From Pelomonas parva (GTDB lineage Bacteria; Pseudomonadota; Gammaproteobacteria; Burkholderiales; Burkholderiaceae_C), in contig NZ_JBIGHV010000001.1 of NCBI RefSeq assembly GCF_043555835.1, positions 884,621 through 948,620 of the forward strand: DNA of 64,000 nucleotides, given 5' to 3'. Every line of letters begins with the position of its first letter. The first letter of the stretch is position 1. Of this stretch, positions 43,952-52,131 are shown piece after piece. A program made the translations under genes and the position numbers. The notes below the pieces were generated by a model. It was not told where the DNA came from. It did not search any database and saw only the letters and a program-made list of their open reading frames with translations.

Positions 43952-45181
43952 ATGTCGGCCTGGCGCTGGATCTCGGCGAGCTGCCTTTTTCTGGCCGGCC
44001 TGCCCGCAACAGCAGGCGAGCTGGAGTTCAGCGGCTTCGGCACGCTGTCGGCCTACCGGGGCGACGACGCCACGGCGGCCGTGCGTCCGCGCCGCTTCGT
44101 CGTCGAGTCGTCCAGGAACGGCGACTGGCGCTGGGATGGCGACTCCGTGCTCGGCGCGCAGGTGCGCTGGCTGATCAACGACTCGGTGCAGGCCGTCTGG
44201 CAGCTGCAGGCCGCCGACGAGGTGGACCGCCGCTGGCAGCCGCGCACCGAATGGCTCTACCTCGGCTGGACGATGTCGCCCGCCTGGAGCCTGCGCGTGG
44301 GCCGGCAGCCACAGCCGCTGCAGCAGCATTCCGAGACTCGCAGCGTCGGCCTGGCGCGCGTCACGGTGCGGCCCGTGTCCACCGTCTACGAGTTGATCTC
44401 CAACACACCCGTCGACGGTGCCACGCTGAGCTGGAACGGCGATGTGGCCGGCGGCAGCCTGCTCGTGGACCTGGCCTGGGGCCGTCTCGACCTCCGCACC
44501 AACTCCGGCCGCGCGGTGGGCCGCAGCCTCTACAGCCTGGCGGCGCGCTGGCAGGTCGGCCCCGCCACGCTGCGGGCCGGCTTCTCGCGCGGCGGGCTGG
44601 ACCTGCTGAATTCGCCGCTCGAAGCGCTCGGCGCCTCGCTGCGCCAGCCCGGCGGGCCCTGCCTGAACTGCGCGGCGGTCTTCGACGACCGGCTCAAGAC
44701 ACAAGGCATCGTCGTGGACCGCCTCACCGTCGGCCAGACGCTGGCCTGGGGCCCGTGGACGCTGGACATGGAAGTTCTGCGCCGCAACAGCAACTCGGTG
44801 GTCACGCCGTCGGCGGACGGCTGGTATGCGCTGCTGTCGCACCGCTGGGGCGCGTTGACGCCGTTCGCCGCCGTCGGCGGCACGCGCTACCGCGAGGCGC
44901 CGCTGGGCCTGCAGGTCGCGGCCGGCACACCGCCCAATGCCGCAGGCGGCATCACCGCGCTGGACAGCCGCCTGCAGGCCCGCCATGACCGGCAGATCGC
45001 GCTGCTGGGCTTGCGCTGGGACGTGCACGAACGCGCCGCGCTGAAGCTGCAGGCCGAGCACTGGCGCTCCACGCGCGACACGCGCACGCCGCGCAGCGAC
45101 GAGATCGTGCTACTCGAAGGCTCGGCGGGCTGGGATGGCCGCGTCAACCTGCTCAGCGTCAGCCTGGACTTTGTCTTCTGA
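43952..45181 (+). CDS. Outer-membrane beta-barrel (porin-like) protein
   Basis: The 409-residue protein has a signal peptide (residues 1-21, ending ATA) and alternating hydrophobic/polar strands throughout, with aromatic belts such as WRWDGDSVLGAQVRWLIN, EWLYLGWTMSPAWSLRVGRQP and a final strand ending in Phe (LLSVSLDFVF), the usual signal for outer-membrane insertion. I do not recognise a specific porin family. The ATG has a GAGGAAG site. The double-binding-domain gene follows after 5 bp, so the two probably work together. Confidence 0.8.
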   Translation: MSAWRWISASCLFLAGLPATAGELEFSGFGTLSAYRGDDATAAVRPRRFVVESSRNGDWRWDGDSVLGAQVRWLINDSVQAVWQLQAADEVDRRWQPRTEWLYLGWTMSPAWSLRVGRQPQPLQQHSETRSVGLARVTVRPVSTVYELISNTPVDGATLSWNGDVAGGSLLVDLAWGRLDLRTNSGRAVGRSLYSLAARWQVGPATLRAGFSRGGLDLLNSPLEALGASLRQPGGPCLNCAAVFDDRLKTQGIVVDRLTVGQTLAWGPWTLDMEVLRRNSNSVVTPSADGWYALLSHRWGALTPFAAVGGTRYREAPLGLQVAAGTPPNAAGGITALDSRLQARHDRQIALLGLRWDVHERAALKLQAEHWRSTRDTRTPRSDEIVLLEGSAGWDGRVNLLSVSLDFVF

Positions 45182-45186
45182 CCGCC

Positions 45187-46266
45187 ATGCTCAAACGCGC
45201 CGTCTCCCTCTGCGTCCTGCTGCTGGCCGGGCCCGCGCTCGCGCAGGAGAAGCTGCGCGTCGCCCTCCCGCAGTCGCTGAGCCCGCCCTTCGTCATCTGG
45301 CGCGACACGCAGCCGGTGGGCGGCTTCGACGTGGAGCTGGCGAAGGCGATTGCCGATCAGCTGCGGCTGGGCGTGGAGCTGATCGCGCTGCCGCGACCGC
45401 GCGTGGACGTGGCGCTGGCCGCAGGCGAGGCCGACCTGGCCTGCAATGTCACGCTGGCGCGGCGCGACGCCGCCCTGCCCGGCCCGGTGCTGTTCGAGAC
45501 GCAAGACCTGCTGCTGGGCCACGAGGCCACGCAGGCGCCCGACAGCATCGAGCAGTTGCCGGCCGGCAGCACCGTGGGCACCGTGCAAGGCCAGGCCCAT
45601 GCCGCGCTGGAGCCGGCGTTCGCCGACGGCCGGCTGCGGCGCGACGAAGCGCCCAGCGACGAGAAGCTGCTGCGCAAGCTGGCGCTGAGCCGCCACCCCT
45701 ACGGCGTCAGCAACCAGCCGACGGCGAGCTGGTACACCAGCCGCGAACCCATCGAAGGCCTCGCACCCTGGCGGCTGCAGCTCGGCAACCGGCCGTACCG
45801 CTGCGTGGTGTCGGCGCGTGGCCGCGTGGAGGCGCGCCAGCTCATCGCCGCCATCGAGCAATTGCAGGCAAGCGGCCGCGCGCAGCAACTGTGGGCCGCG
45901 CACGTGGGCGCGCCGCTGGCGGTCGTCGTCTCGGTGAACAGCTCCCTGCGCGGCATCACGCGCCAGACGCTGGCCGAGCTGTTCCTCGGCCAGCGCCAGC
46001 GCCTGCGCGACGGCAGCGCGCCCGAGCCGGTCATGGCCAATGCCGGCGCCGAACGCGAGCAGTTCTTCAGCAGCGTGCTGCGCCGCCCCGCCGCCGAATA
46101 CCGCAGCGCCTGGGCCGCCCAACAGTTCGGCGGCCGCCGCCGCGCGCCGCCGGAGCTGGCCGGCGCCGACGCCATCAAGGCCCACCTGCAGCGCCATGCT
46201 GGCGCCATCGGCTACTTGCCGCTGTCGCTCGTCGATGCGTCGCTGCGCATCGTTTTTCTCCCCTGA
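45187..46266 (+). CDS. Fused double periplasmic-binding-domain protein (SBP_bac_3 + PstS-like)
   Basis: The 359-residue protein has a signal peptide (residues 1-19, ending ALAQ). Residues 20-235 resemble family-3 solute-binding proteins: LRVALPQSLSPPFVIW, GGFDVELAKAIADQL and VALAAGEADLACN. Residues 240-359 resemble the PstS-like phosphate-binding half: VVVSVNSSLRGITRQTLAELFLGQ and GAIGYLPLSLVD. A single chain with both is unusual. No permease or ATPase is nearby, so it probably senses or delivers a ligand together with the barrel. Its stop overlaps the next ATG by one base (TGATG). Confidence 0.8.
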   Translation: MLKRAVSLCVLLLAGPALAQEKLRVALPQSLSPPFVIWRDTQPVGGFDVELAKAIADQLRLGVELIALPRPRVDVALAAGEADLACNVTLARRDAALPGPVLFETQDLLLGHEATQAPDSIEQLPAGSTVGTVQGQAHAALEPAFADGRLRRDEAPSDEKLLRKLALSRHPYGVSNQPTASWYTSREPIEGLAPWRLQLGNRPYRCVVSARGRVEARQLIAAIEQLQASGRAQQLWAAHVGAPLAVVVSVNSSLRGITRQTLAELFLGQRQRLRDGSAPEPVMANAGAEREQFFSSVLRRPAAEYRSAWAAQQFGGRRRAPPELAGADAIKAHLQRHAGAIGYLPLSLVDASLRIVFLP

Positions 46267-46805
46267 TGCCCGACTACCGCCTCGCCTTCGACCTGGCCCC
46301 CGTCGGCCTGATCCTGTCCGAGCAGCGCATCGTGCGCGACTGCAACCAGCAGGTGCTAGCCATCTTCGGCGCGCGGCGCGAGCAGCTGGTGGGCCACAGC
46401 TTCGAGCAGCTCTACCCGTCGCACGACGAGTTCGAGCGCACCGGCGACCGCATCGTCGCCAGCCTGGACTCGCGCGGCTACTACGGCGACGACCGCGTCA
46501 TGAAGCGCTGCGACGGCAGCCTGTTCTGGTGCCACGTCATCGGCCGCGCGCTGGACCCCAAGGACCCGCATGCGCGCGGCATCTGGAGCTTCGAGGACTT
46601 GTCCGCCCGGCGTGGCCTGACGGCCGAGCTGACGCCGCGCGAGCGCGAGATCGCCGCCCTGCTCATCGACGGCCTGACCAGCAAGCTCATCGGCCGCCGC
46701 CTGGGGCTGAGTCCCCGCACGGTGGATGTCTACCGCGCGCGGCTGATCAAGAAGTACCAGGCGGCCGGCACGCCCGACCTGATCCACAAGCTGCTTTCTG
46801 CATGA
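46266..46805 (+). CDS. PAS-LuxR transcriptional regulator
   Basis: The 179-residue protein has an N-terminal PAS domain (residues 5-110: FDLAPVGLILSEQRIVRDCNQQVLAIFG, HSFEQLYPSHDEFERTG and DGSLFWCHVIGRAL) and a C-terminal LuxR helix-turn-helix (LTPREREIAALLIDGLTSKLIGRRLGLSPRTVDVYRARL). There is no receiver domain, so it senses a ligand or redox state directly. It is a good candidate to bind the palindrome upstream of its own operon. Short overlaps join it to the gene before (TGATG) and after (ATGA). Confidence 0.9.
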   Translation: MPDYRLAFDLAPVGLILSEQRIVRDCNQQVLAIFGARREQLVGHSFEQLYPSHDEFERTGDRIVASLDSRGYYGDDRVMKRCDGSLFWCHVIGRALDPKDPHARGIWSFEDLSARRGLTAELTPREREIAALLIDGLTSKLIGRRLGLSPRTVDVYRARLIKKYQAAGTPDLIHKLLSA

Positions 46806-47680
46806 GCCAAGAGCACACACACGGGCACGCGCCCGCCCTGCCCTATTGCCGCAACTGCCACTTCACGCTGGCCACGCCGCGCCCCGCCTATTGCGGCCAC
46901 TGCGGCCAGGAGACCGACCTGCACCCACCGTCGGTGCGCGAGATGTTCACCGAGTACCTGGGCCACTATGTCGCCTTCGACGGCCCGCTGTGGCGCACGC
47001 TGTGGGCGCTGGTGTGCCTGCCGGGGCACCTGACGAACGCCTACTTCCATGGCCGGCGGCGGCGCTATGTGCTGCCGCTGCGGGTCTATCTGAGCGCGAG
47101 CTTCCTCTTCTTCATTGGCGCGGCGCTGCTGTCGCAAGGGCCGACAAAAGTCATCGAAGCAGACCCCGCCGGTGTCGCCCAGGGTGCCAGCGCCCCGAGC
47201 AGCGGTGTCAAGGTCAGCACCAAGCTCGGAACCTGCGACCTGGCGCGGCCCGAGACCTGCAGCCGCACCCAGCGTTGGTTGACCGGTGTGTTCAACAAGG
47301 CCGAGGCGATGAGCTTCGAGCAGTGGAAGGCCCGCGCCCGCGCGCTGGCGCCCTACGCGATGCTGGCCATGCAGCCCATCTTCGCGGCGCTGCTGCTGCT
47401 GATGTTCGCCGGCAGCGGCCGACGCTATGCCGAGCACTTCGTGTTCTCGCTGCATAGCCACAGCCTGTGGTTCCTCGCCCTGCTGCTGGCGATGTCAGCT
47501 GGGCTGGAGGGGCTGATGCTGTTCGCCGTCTTCGGCCACGGCCTGGTGGCGATGCGGCGTGTGTACGGCCTGGGCTGGTTCGGCGCAACGTGGCGCGGCG
47601 TGCTGCTCAGCTTCTTCTACTTCGTGCTGCTGGGCGGCGTTGTGGCGATCCTGGGCGCCCTGATTGCACTCACGGCCTGA
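46802..47680 (+). CDS. DUF3667 family membrane protein
   Basis: The 292-residue protein starts with a zinc ribbon (PYCRNCHFTLATPRPAYCGHCGQET, Cys pairs), followed by a helical segment (REMFTEYLGHYVAFDGPLWRTLWALVCLPGHLTNAYFHGRRRRYVLPLRVYLSASFLFFI, described in parts) and four further hydrophobic helices. The zinc ribbon and the GPLWRTL/PGHLTNAYFHGRRRRYVLPLR block are the DUF3667 signature; the function is unknown. Its ATG overlaps the PAS-LuxR stop (ATGA). The gene ends directly against the stop of the prolyl-hydroxylase-like gene. Confidence 0.9.
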   Translation: MSQEHTHGHAPALPYCRNCHFTLATPRPAYCGHCGQETDLHPPSVREMFTEYLGHYVAFDGPLWRTLWALVCLPGHLTNAYFHGRRRRYVLPLRVYLSASFLFFIGAALLSQGPTKVIEADPAGVAQGASAPSSGVKVSTKLGTCDLARPETCSRTQRWLTGVFNKAEAMSFEQWKARARALAPYAMLAMQPIFAALLLLMFAGSGRRYAEHFVFSLHSHSLWFLALLLAMSAGLEGLMLFAVFGHGLVAMRRVYGLGWFGATWRGVLLSFFYFVLLGGVVAILGALIALTA

Positions 47681-48523
47681 TCAGGTGAACACGCCCTGGC
47701 GCAGCCACTTGGTCGCCACCCATTTCTCGCCCTCGATGACGGGCGAGCCGCCATGCAGCGTCTGCGTGGACGGGTGCGGCCGGTCGTAGCTGAAGAACAC
47801 GGCGTTGCCCTTCACGGGCGCGACGTCCAGGCCGATGTCCGGGAAGATCGTCGAGCCACCGGCCACCGGCGTGTTCAGGTACATGACCAGCGTGCCGACG
47901 CGCTGGCCGCCGCGCTTGAGGATGTTGGGCGTGCTGACGTGGCCGGGCTCGAAGTAGTCGTAGTGCGGCTGGTACTCGGCGCCCGGGCGGTAGCGCAGCA
48001 CCTGCAGGCCCTCGCCATGGTCCAGCGGCCAGCGCAGCAGCGTGGCGATGCGCGACTCGACGCGGCGGATCAGGTCGGTCTCGCAGCGCTCGAAGAACAT
48101 GCCGTCGCTGGTGCGCGCGGCATTCACCTCGCTGCCGTCGGCGGCGGTGGCCACGGTCTCCGAGCGCGCCAGCCGCTTGGTCGCCAGCGCGACGATGCCG
48201 TCGCATTCGGCCTCACTCAGCAGGTCGCCGAAGACGACGACACGCGGCTGGCGCAGCGCCATCAGGATCTTGACGGGGCGGTCACCGGCATGAAGGATCG
48301 GCGCGAACCGGCTCAGCTCGGGCTCGGGCAGCCCCACCACCGCGCCGGGCGGCGGCGTCAGCGTGGCCGCCTGGCCCAGCGTGCGCGCTAGCGCCTGGCG
48401 GGCGATGGTCTCGTCCCAGCCGCTGCCCAGCATGGCCGCCAGGATGCTCTCGGACGCATGGCCGGCGCGGGTCTGCTCGGCGATCCACTCGCACAGCTCG
48501 GGGGTGATGACTTGTTGGCTCAT
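47681..48523 (-). CDS. 2OG-Fe(II) oxygenase, prolyl 4-hydroxylase-like
   Basis: The 280-residue protein has a double-stranded beta-helix P4H domain in the C-terminal two thirds. Iron ligands are His and Asp in YQPHYDYFEPG and the distal His in HPSTQTLHGGSPV; the 2-oxoglutarate-binding Lys is in GEKWVATKW. TFIFLNTP-like VMYLNTPVAGGSTIFPDIG is also present. The N-terminal part (ITPELCEWIAEQTRAGHA, then SGWDETIARQAL) resembles a small helical accessory domain. Bacterial members hydroxylate Pro in proteins or small peptides; the target is unknown. Its ATG overlaps the YaaA stop by four bases. Confidence 0.92.
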   Translation of the reverse strand: MSQQVITPELCEWIAEQTRAGHASESILAAMLGSGWDETIARQALARTLGQAATLTPPPGAVVGLPEPELSRFAPILHAGDRPVKILMALRQPRVVVFGDLLSEAECDGIVALATKRLARSETVATAADGSEVNAARTSDGMFFERCETDLIRRVESRIATLLRWPLDHGEGLQVLRYRPGAEYQPHYDYFEPGHVSTPNILKRGGQRVGTLVMYLNTPVAGGSTIFPDIGLDVAPVKGNAVFFSYDRPHPSTQTLHGGSPVIEGEKWVATKWLRQGVFT

Positions 48524-49299
48524 GGTTTACGGCGAAAAACCAGACGTTCGGGCGAAGACACCTCGGGTGCCCAACGATAGCCGTCCAGGTTGAAGGCTTT
48601 GAGACCGTCCGGCGTCTCCAGGCGTTGCTGGATGGCAAAGCGCGCCATCAGGCCCCGGGCGCGCTTGGCGAAGAAGCTGATGATCTTGTAGTCGCCGTTC
48701 TTCCAGTCCTCGAACTGACAGTCGACGACGCGGGGCTTGAGCGCCTTGCGGTCGGCGGCGCGAAAGTATTCCTGCGACGCGAGATTGACGATGACTGGCA
48801 CTTTCTCCGCCTTGGCCAGCTTGTTCAGGTGCAGCGCCAAGCGGTCGCCCCACCAGTCGTAGAGGCTGCTGCCAGCGTCCGTCGCCAGGCGCGTTCCCAT
48901 CTCCAGGCGATAAGGCTGCATGCGGTCCAGCGGGCGCAGGATGCCGTACAGGCCCGACAGCATGCGCACGTGCGCCTGCGCCCAGGCGATGTCATCGGTG
49001 CTCAGCGTCTTGGCGTCCAGCCCGTCGTAGACATCACCGTTGAAGGCCAGCACGGCCGGCTTGCTGTTGTGATCGGTGAAGCGCGGGCGCCAGGCGGCGT
49101 AGCGGTCGACATTGAGCTGGGCCAGCGGCTCGGACAAGTCCATCAGCTCGCGAACGTCGGCGACGGTCTTGGTGCGCAACACGGCTATCAGCGCGGCGGT
49201 GTCGGCCAGGAACTGCGGGCGGGTCAGCGCGGCGCTGAGTTCGGGCGGCGTGGGGGTGTCGTAGTCGAGCGACTTGGCGGGCGAAAGCAGGAACAGCAT
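48520..49299 (-). CDS. yaaA: Peroxide stress protein YaaA (DUF328/UPF0246)
   Basis: The 259-residue protein shows MLFLLSPAKSLDY, PAVLAFNGDVYDGLDA, GLYGILRPLDRMQPYRLEMGT, INLASQEYFRAAD-type sequence (here VNLASQEYFRAAD) and ISFFAKRARGLMARF, which together define YaaA. In E. coli it lowers free iron and so protects DNA from peroxide damage. The length is normal. It is coupled to the prolyl-hydroxylase-like gene by an ATGA overlap. Confidence 0.96.
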   Translation of the reverse strand: MLFLLSPAKSLDYDTPTPPELSAALTRPQFLADTAALIAVLRTKTVADVRELMDLSEPLAQLNVDRYAAWRPRFTDHNSKPAVLAFNGDVYDGLDAKTLSTDDIAWAQAHVRMLSGLYGILRPLDRMQPYRLEMGTRLATDAGSSLYDWWGDRLALHLNKLAKAEKVPVIVNLASQEYFRAADRKALKPRVVDCQFEDWKNGDYKIISFFAKRARGLMARFAIQQRLETPDGLKAFNLDGYRWAPEVSSPERLVFRRKP

Positions 49300-49326
49300 G
49301 GGCGCGGATTTTGAAGCCTCTTTGCG

Positions 49327-49959
49327 TCAGCCCTCCGCACCCTCGTCGTTGAATCGGTCCAGCGAGTACAGCACCGCCACCACGAGCAGCGCCGCCACCG
49401 GGCCAGAGGCCGAGAGCAGCATGGCCGACACGACCGGCACGACCAGCACCAGCTGGCGCAGGCCCACGCCGTACAGCACGCCGGCCCGCCGCACGTAGCG
49501 CACGCCCGCCGCCGTCCACCGCGCTCGCGCTTCCGACTCGACCGGCATGCCGCCGATGAAACCGGCGTGGTTGTAAAAGCGCACCGCCATGACGGTCGAC
49601 ACCAGCGAGGCGAACAGCAGCACCAGCAGCGCCAGTTCCAGCACCAGGCGCGGGCTGAGGCTGGCGAGGTCGTCGTGCAGCGACGGTGCGGCGAGCGTGA
49701 CCGTCCCCATCAGCGCCAGCGCCGCCGTGGAGGCCAGCATGGTGGCCGACATCAGCGAGTTGCGCAGCGTCTGCACCGCCAGCACCTCCGAGCCCTTGTG
49801 CGCGGAGACGACGCGGAACCACTCCTCGCGCAGCCCGGCATGGCGGGCCGAGGCCAGCCGCTGCGGCCGCCACCGCCGCAGCAGCAACAGCAAGGCCTCG
49901 TACAGACCGAGCACCGCCAACGTCGCGCCGACGCTGGCCCAGGTCCAGTCGACGCTCAT
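49327..49959 (-). CDS. DUF599 family membrane protein
   Basis: The 210-residue protein has four or five hydrophobic helices and the DUF599 features LGLYEALLLLLRR, LAVQTLRNSLMSATMLASTAALALMG and AVRFYNHAGFIGGMP. The function of the family is unknown. It lies 3 bp below the DUF6691 gene on the same strand and may be carried on the end of the sulfur transcript. Confidence 0.85.
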   Translation of the reverse strand: MSVDWTWASVGATLAVLGLYEALLLLLRRWRPQRLASARHAGLREEWFRVVSAHKGSEVLAVQTLRNSLMSATMLASTAALALMGTVTLAAPSLHDDLASLSPRLVLELALLVLLFASLVSTVMAVRFYNHAGFIGGMPVESEARARWTAAGVRYVRRAGVLYGVGLRQLVLVVPVVSAMLLSASGPVAALLVVAVLYSLDRFNDEGAEG

Positions 49960-49962
49960 GGC

Positions 49963-50373
49963 TCAGCGCCGCTCAAGCAGTTCGAACACGCCCATGCCCG
50001 CCAGCATCGCCGCGACGAACACCACGGCCTTGATCTCGCCCATCCCCAGCGCCACCAGCGCCGGCCCCGGGCAGAAGCCGGCCAGGCCCCAGCCGGCGCC
50101 GAACATCAGGCTGCCGCCAACCAGCCGGCCATCGATGTGACTGGCAGTTGGCAGCTTGAAGGCCAGGCCCAGCAGCGTCGTGTCCCGCCGCTTGACGAGC
50201 GCAAACGCGATCAGGCCCACGGCAATGGCGCCGACCATGACCAGGGCGAGCGACGGGTCCCAGGGGCCGGCCAGGTCCAGGAAGCCCAGCACCTTGGCCG
50301 GGTCGGCCATGCCCGAGAGGATGAGGCCGAGGCCGAACACCAGGCCGGCGAGAAGTGAGGTGAGGATGGGCAT
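49963..50373 (-). CDS. DUF6691/YeeE-YedE family protein (small half-transporter)
   Basis: The 136-residue membrane protein has four helices and the family motifs GLVFGLGLILSGMADPAKVLGFLDL and GGSLMFGAGWGLAGFCPGPALVALG, where the Cys of GFCPGP is the conserved sulfur-handling residue. Two-gene YeeE/YedE systems (PmpA/PmpB type) take up or pass on thiosulfate or other sulfur species. Its larger partner is 9 bp upstream. Confidence 0.92.
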   Translation of the reverse strand: MPILTSLLAGLVFGLGLILSGMADPAKVLGFLDLAGPWDPSLALVMVGAIAVGLIAFALVKRRDTTLLGLAFKLPTASHIDGRLVGGSLMFGAGWGLAGFCPGPALVALGMGEIKAVVFVAAMLAGMGVFELLERR

Positions 50374-50382
50374 GACGGCTCC

Positions 50383-50820
50383 TTAAGCAGCGACGAGGTG
50401 ACGCAACACGAACACGGTGACGAAGCCCGCGCCCATGAAAGCGAGGGTGGCGACCAGCGAGCGCGGTGACAGCCGCGACATGCCGCAGACGCCATGGCCG
50501 CTGGTGCAGCCGGAGCCGTAGCGCGTGCCCACGCCCACCAGCAAGCCGGCCAGCACCAGCACCGTCCAGCCCGCATCGATGCGGGGCACGGGCCAGGCCG
50601 TGAACAACAGGTAGACCCAGGGCGCGATGACGATCCCGCCGATGAAGGCGACGCGCCAGCCCAGGTCGCCCCGGACCGGCCTCAGCAGCCCGCCCAGCAC
50701 GCCGCTGATGCCGGCGATGCGACCGTTGAACAGCACGAACAGCGCCGCCGCCAGGCCGATGAGCGCGCCGCCCGCCAGCGAGGCCAGCGGGGTGAAGGAG
50801 TTCCAGTCGATGTTCATCAT
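50383..50820 (-). CDS. YeeE/YedE family sulfur transporter protein
   Basis: The 145-residue membrane protein has four helices, with LAGGALIGLAAALFVLFNGRIAGISGVLGGLL and GTRYGSGCTSGHGVCGMSRLSPRS; both Cys of GCTSGHGVCG are conserved and line the sulfur path in known structures of YeeE. It forms a functional unit with the downstream DUF6691 protein. It directly follows the ArsR regulator: the TGA of that gene touches this ATG. Confidence 0.93.
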   Translation of the reverse strand: MMNIDWNSFTPLASLAGGALIGLAAALFVLFNGRIAGISGVLGGLLRPVRGDLGWRVAFIGGIVIAPWVYLLFTAWPVPRIDAGWTVLVLAGLLVGVGTRYGSGCTSGHGVCGMSRLSPRSLVATLAFMGAGFVTVFVLRHLVAA

Positions 50821-51135
50821 TCAGTCTCTCGGGCAGTAAAGGTCGTACAAAACAGCCAGCACCTGCAGCAGCCTCGCGTCGGCGATGCTGTAGAAGATGC
50901 GCTTGCCGTCGCGGCGGGTGTCCACCACGCCCTCGCCGCGCAGCACGCCCAGTTGCTGCGACAAGGTCGGCTGGCGGATGCCGAGCACGGCTTCCAGGTC
51001 GCCGACGGACATCTCGCCCTGCGACAGCTGGCACAGCAGCAGCAGGCGTTCCTCGTTGGCCAGCACCTTCAAGGCGCTGACGGCCTGGCCGGCCGCCTGG
51101 CGCAAAACTTCGGGGTCGATGACGGTGGTGGGCAT
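50821..51135 (-). CDS. ArsR-family persulfide/sulfide-responsive repressor (BigR/SqrR type)
   Basis: The 104-residue winged-helix protein has ALKVLANEERLLLLCQLSQGEMSVGDLEAVL, then RQPTLSQQLGVLRGEGVVDTRRDGKRIFYSI. Cys35 (LLLLCQLS) and Cys101 (LYCPRD) occupy the two positions which in BigR/SqrR form a disulfide or polysulfide bridge when persulfide is present, releasing the DNA. The start at 51135 has GGAG six bases upstream; an ATG at 51147 is less likely. It is divergent from the persulfide-dioxygenase-like gene and surely controls both directions from the palindrome in between. Confidence 0.92.
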   Translation of the reverse strand: MPTTVIDPEVLRQAAGQAVSALKVLANEERLLLLCQLSQGEMSVGDLEAVLGIRQPTLSQQLGVLRGEGVVDTRRDGKRIFYSIADARLLQVLAVLYDLYCPRD

Positions 51136-51151
51136 GTGTCGCTCCATCAAG

Positions 51152-51188
51152 TTGACTTCACTATATTCACAAATATAATGTCAGTCAA
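51152..51188. promoter_or_regulatory. Overlapping divergent promoters with central palindromic operator
   Basis: Plus strand: -35 TTGACT (51152-51157), 16-bp spacer, -10 TATAAT (51174-51179). Minus strand: -35 TTGACT (51183-51188), 17-bp spacer, -10 TATAGT (51160-51165). A perfect palindrome TATATT-N4-AATATA (51162-51177) covers the area between both -10 boxes, so one bound repressor would block both promoters. Confidence 0.85.
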
Positions 51189-51213
51189 CATACTGTTCAG
51201 AAAGGGGTCCCAC

Positions 51214-52089
51214 ATGGCCGCCAGAACCACCGTGCAAGCCTTCTTCGACGACAAGACCTGGACCGTCTCCTACGTCATCGTCGACAACGCCAGCCGATGC
51301 GCGGCCATCGTCGACCCCGTGCTGGACTTCGACTTCAAGTCAGGTCGCACCAGCACCGTCCAGGCCGACAAACTGCTCGCCTACATCGCGGAGCACGGCC
51401 TCCAGGTGCAGTGGATTCTGGAGACGCACGCCCATGCCGACCACCTGTCCAGCGCCCGCTACCTGCAGGGCAAGGTCGGCGGCCGCATCGCCATCGGCGA
51501 GCACATCCGCGAGGTGCAGGCGACCTTCAAGAAGCTCTACAACCTGGAGCGCGGCTTCCTGCCCGATGGCGCGCAGTTCGACCACCTCTTCAAGGACGGC
51601 GAGGTGTTCCACATCGGCACGGTCGAGGTGCGGGCGCTGCTGGTGCCCGGACACACGCCGGCCGACATGGCCTATGTCGTCGACGGCGCGGTGTTCGTGG
51701 GCGACACGCTCTTCATGCCCGACGTCGGCACGGCGCGGGCCGACTTCCCCGGTGGCGACGCGCACACGCTGTACCGCTCGGCGCAGCGCATCCTGGCGCT
51801 GCCGCCCGAGACGCGCATGTACGTCTGCCACGACTACCCGCCCAATGGCCGCACGCCCGCCTGGGAAACGACGGTGGCCGCGCAGCGGGCCGGCAACATC
51901 CATGTGCGCGATGGCGTCAGCGAGGCGGAGTTCGTCCAGATGCGTCAGGCGCGCGACGCCACGCTGGATGTGCCCACGCTGATCCTGCCGTCCATCCAGG
52001 TCAACATCCGCGCCGGCCAGCTGCCGCCGGCCGAGGACGACGGCGTCAGCTACCTGAAGATTCCGCTCAACGTGCTGGGCAAGGCATGA
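51214..52089 (+). CDS. MBL-fold persulfide dioxygenase-like / Blh protein
   Basis: The 291-residue metallo-beta-lactamase-fold enzyme has the metal motif ETHAHADHLSSA, then LLVPGHTPADMAYVV, FVGDTLFMPDVGTARADFPGG and VCHDYPPNGR. These are features of ETHE1/Blh enzymes, which oxidise glutathione persulfide to sulfite with one iron. It is cytoplasmic: there is no signal peptide. The start at 51214 follows AAAGGGG. With the divergent BigR-type regulator and YeeE pair, it completes a sulfide/persulfide detoxification locus. Confidence 0.93.
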   Translation: MAARTTVQAFFDDKTWTVSYVIVDNASRCAAIVDPVLDFDFKSGRTSTVQADKLLAYIAEHGLQVQWILETHAHADHLSSARYLQGKVGGRIAIGEHIREVQATFKKLYNLERGFLPDGAQFDHLFKDGEVFHIGTVEVRALLVPGHTPADMAYVVDGAVFVGDTLFMPDVGTARADFPGGDAHTLYRSAQRILALPPETRMYVCHDYPPNGRTPAWETTVAAQRAGNIHVRDGVSEAEFVQMRQARDATLDVPTLILPSIQVNIRAGQLPPAEDDGVSYLKIPLNVLGKA

Positions 52090-52091
52090 GA

Positions 52092-52111
52092 AACCCCGCC
52101 GCAGCGGGGTT
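52092..52111. terminator. Terminator-like hairpin between convergent genes
   Basis: A perfect 8-bp stem, AACCCCGC-CGCA-GCGGGGTT, lies 3 bp after the persulfide-dioxygenase stop and 21 bp past the TolC stop. The T-run is short on both sides, so efficiency is uncertain. Confidence 0.65.
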
Positions 52112-52131
52112 CGGGGCGGCCGGTCGGGTGC

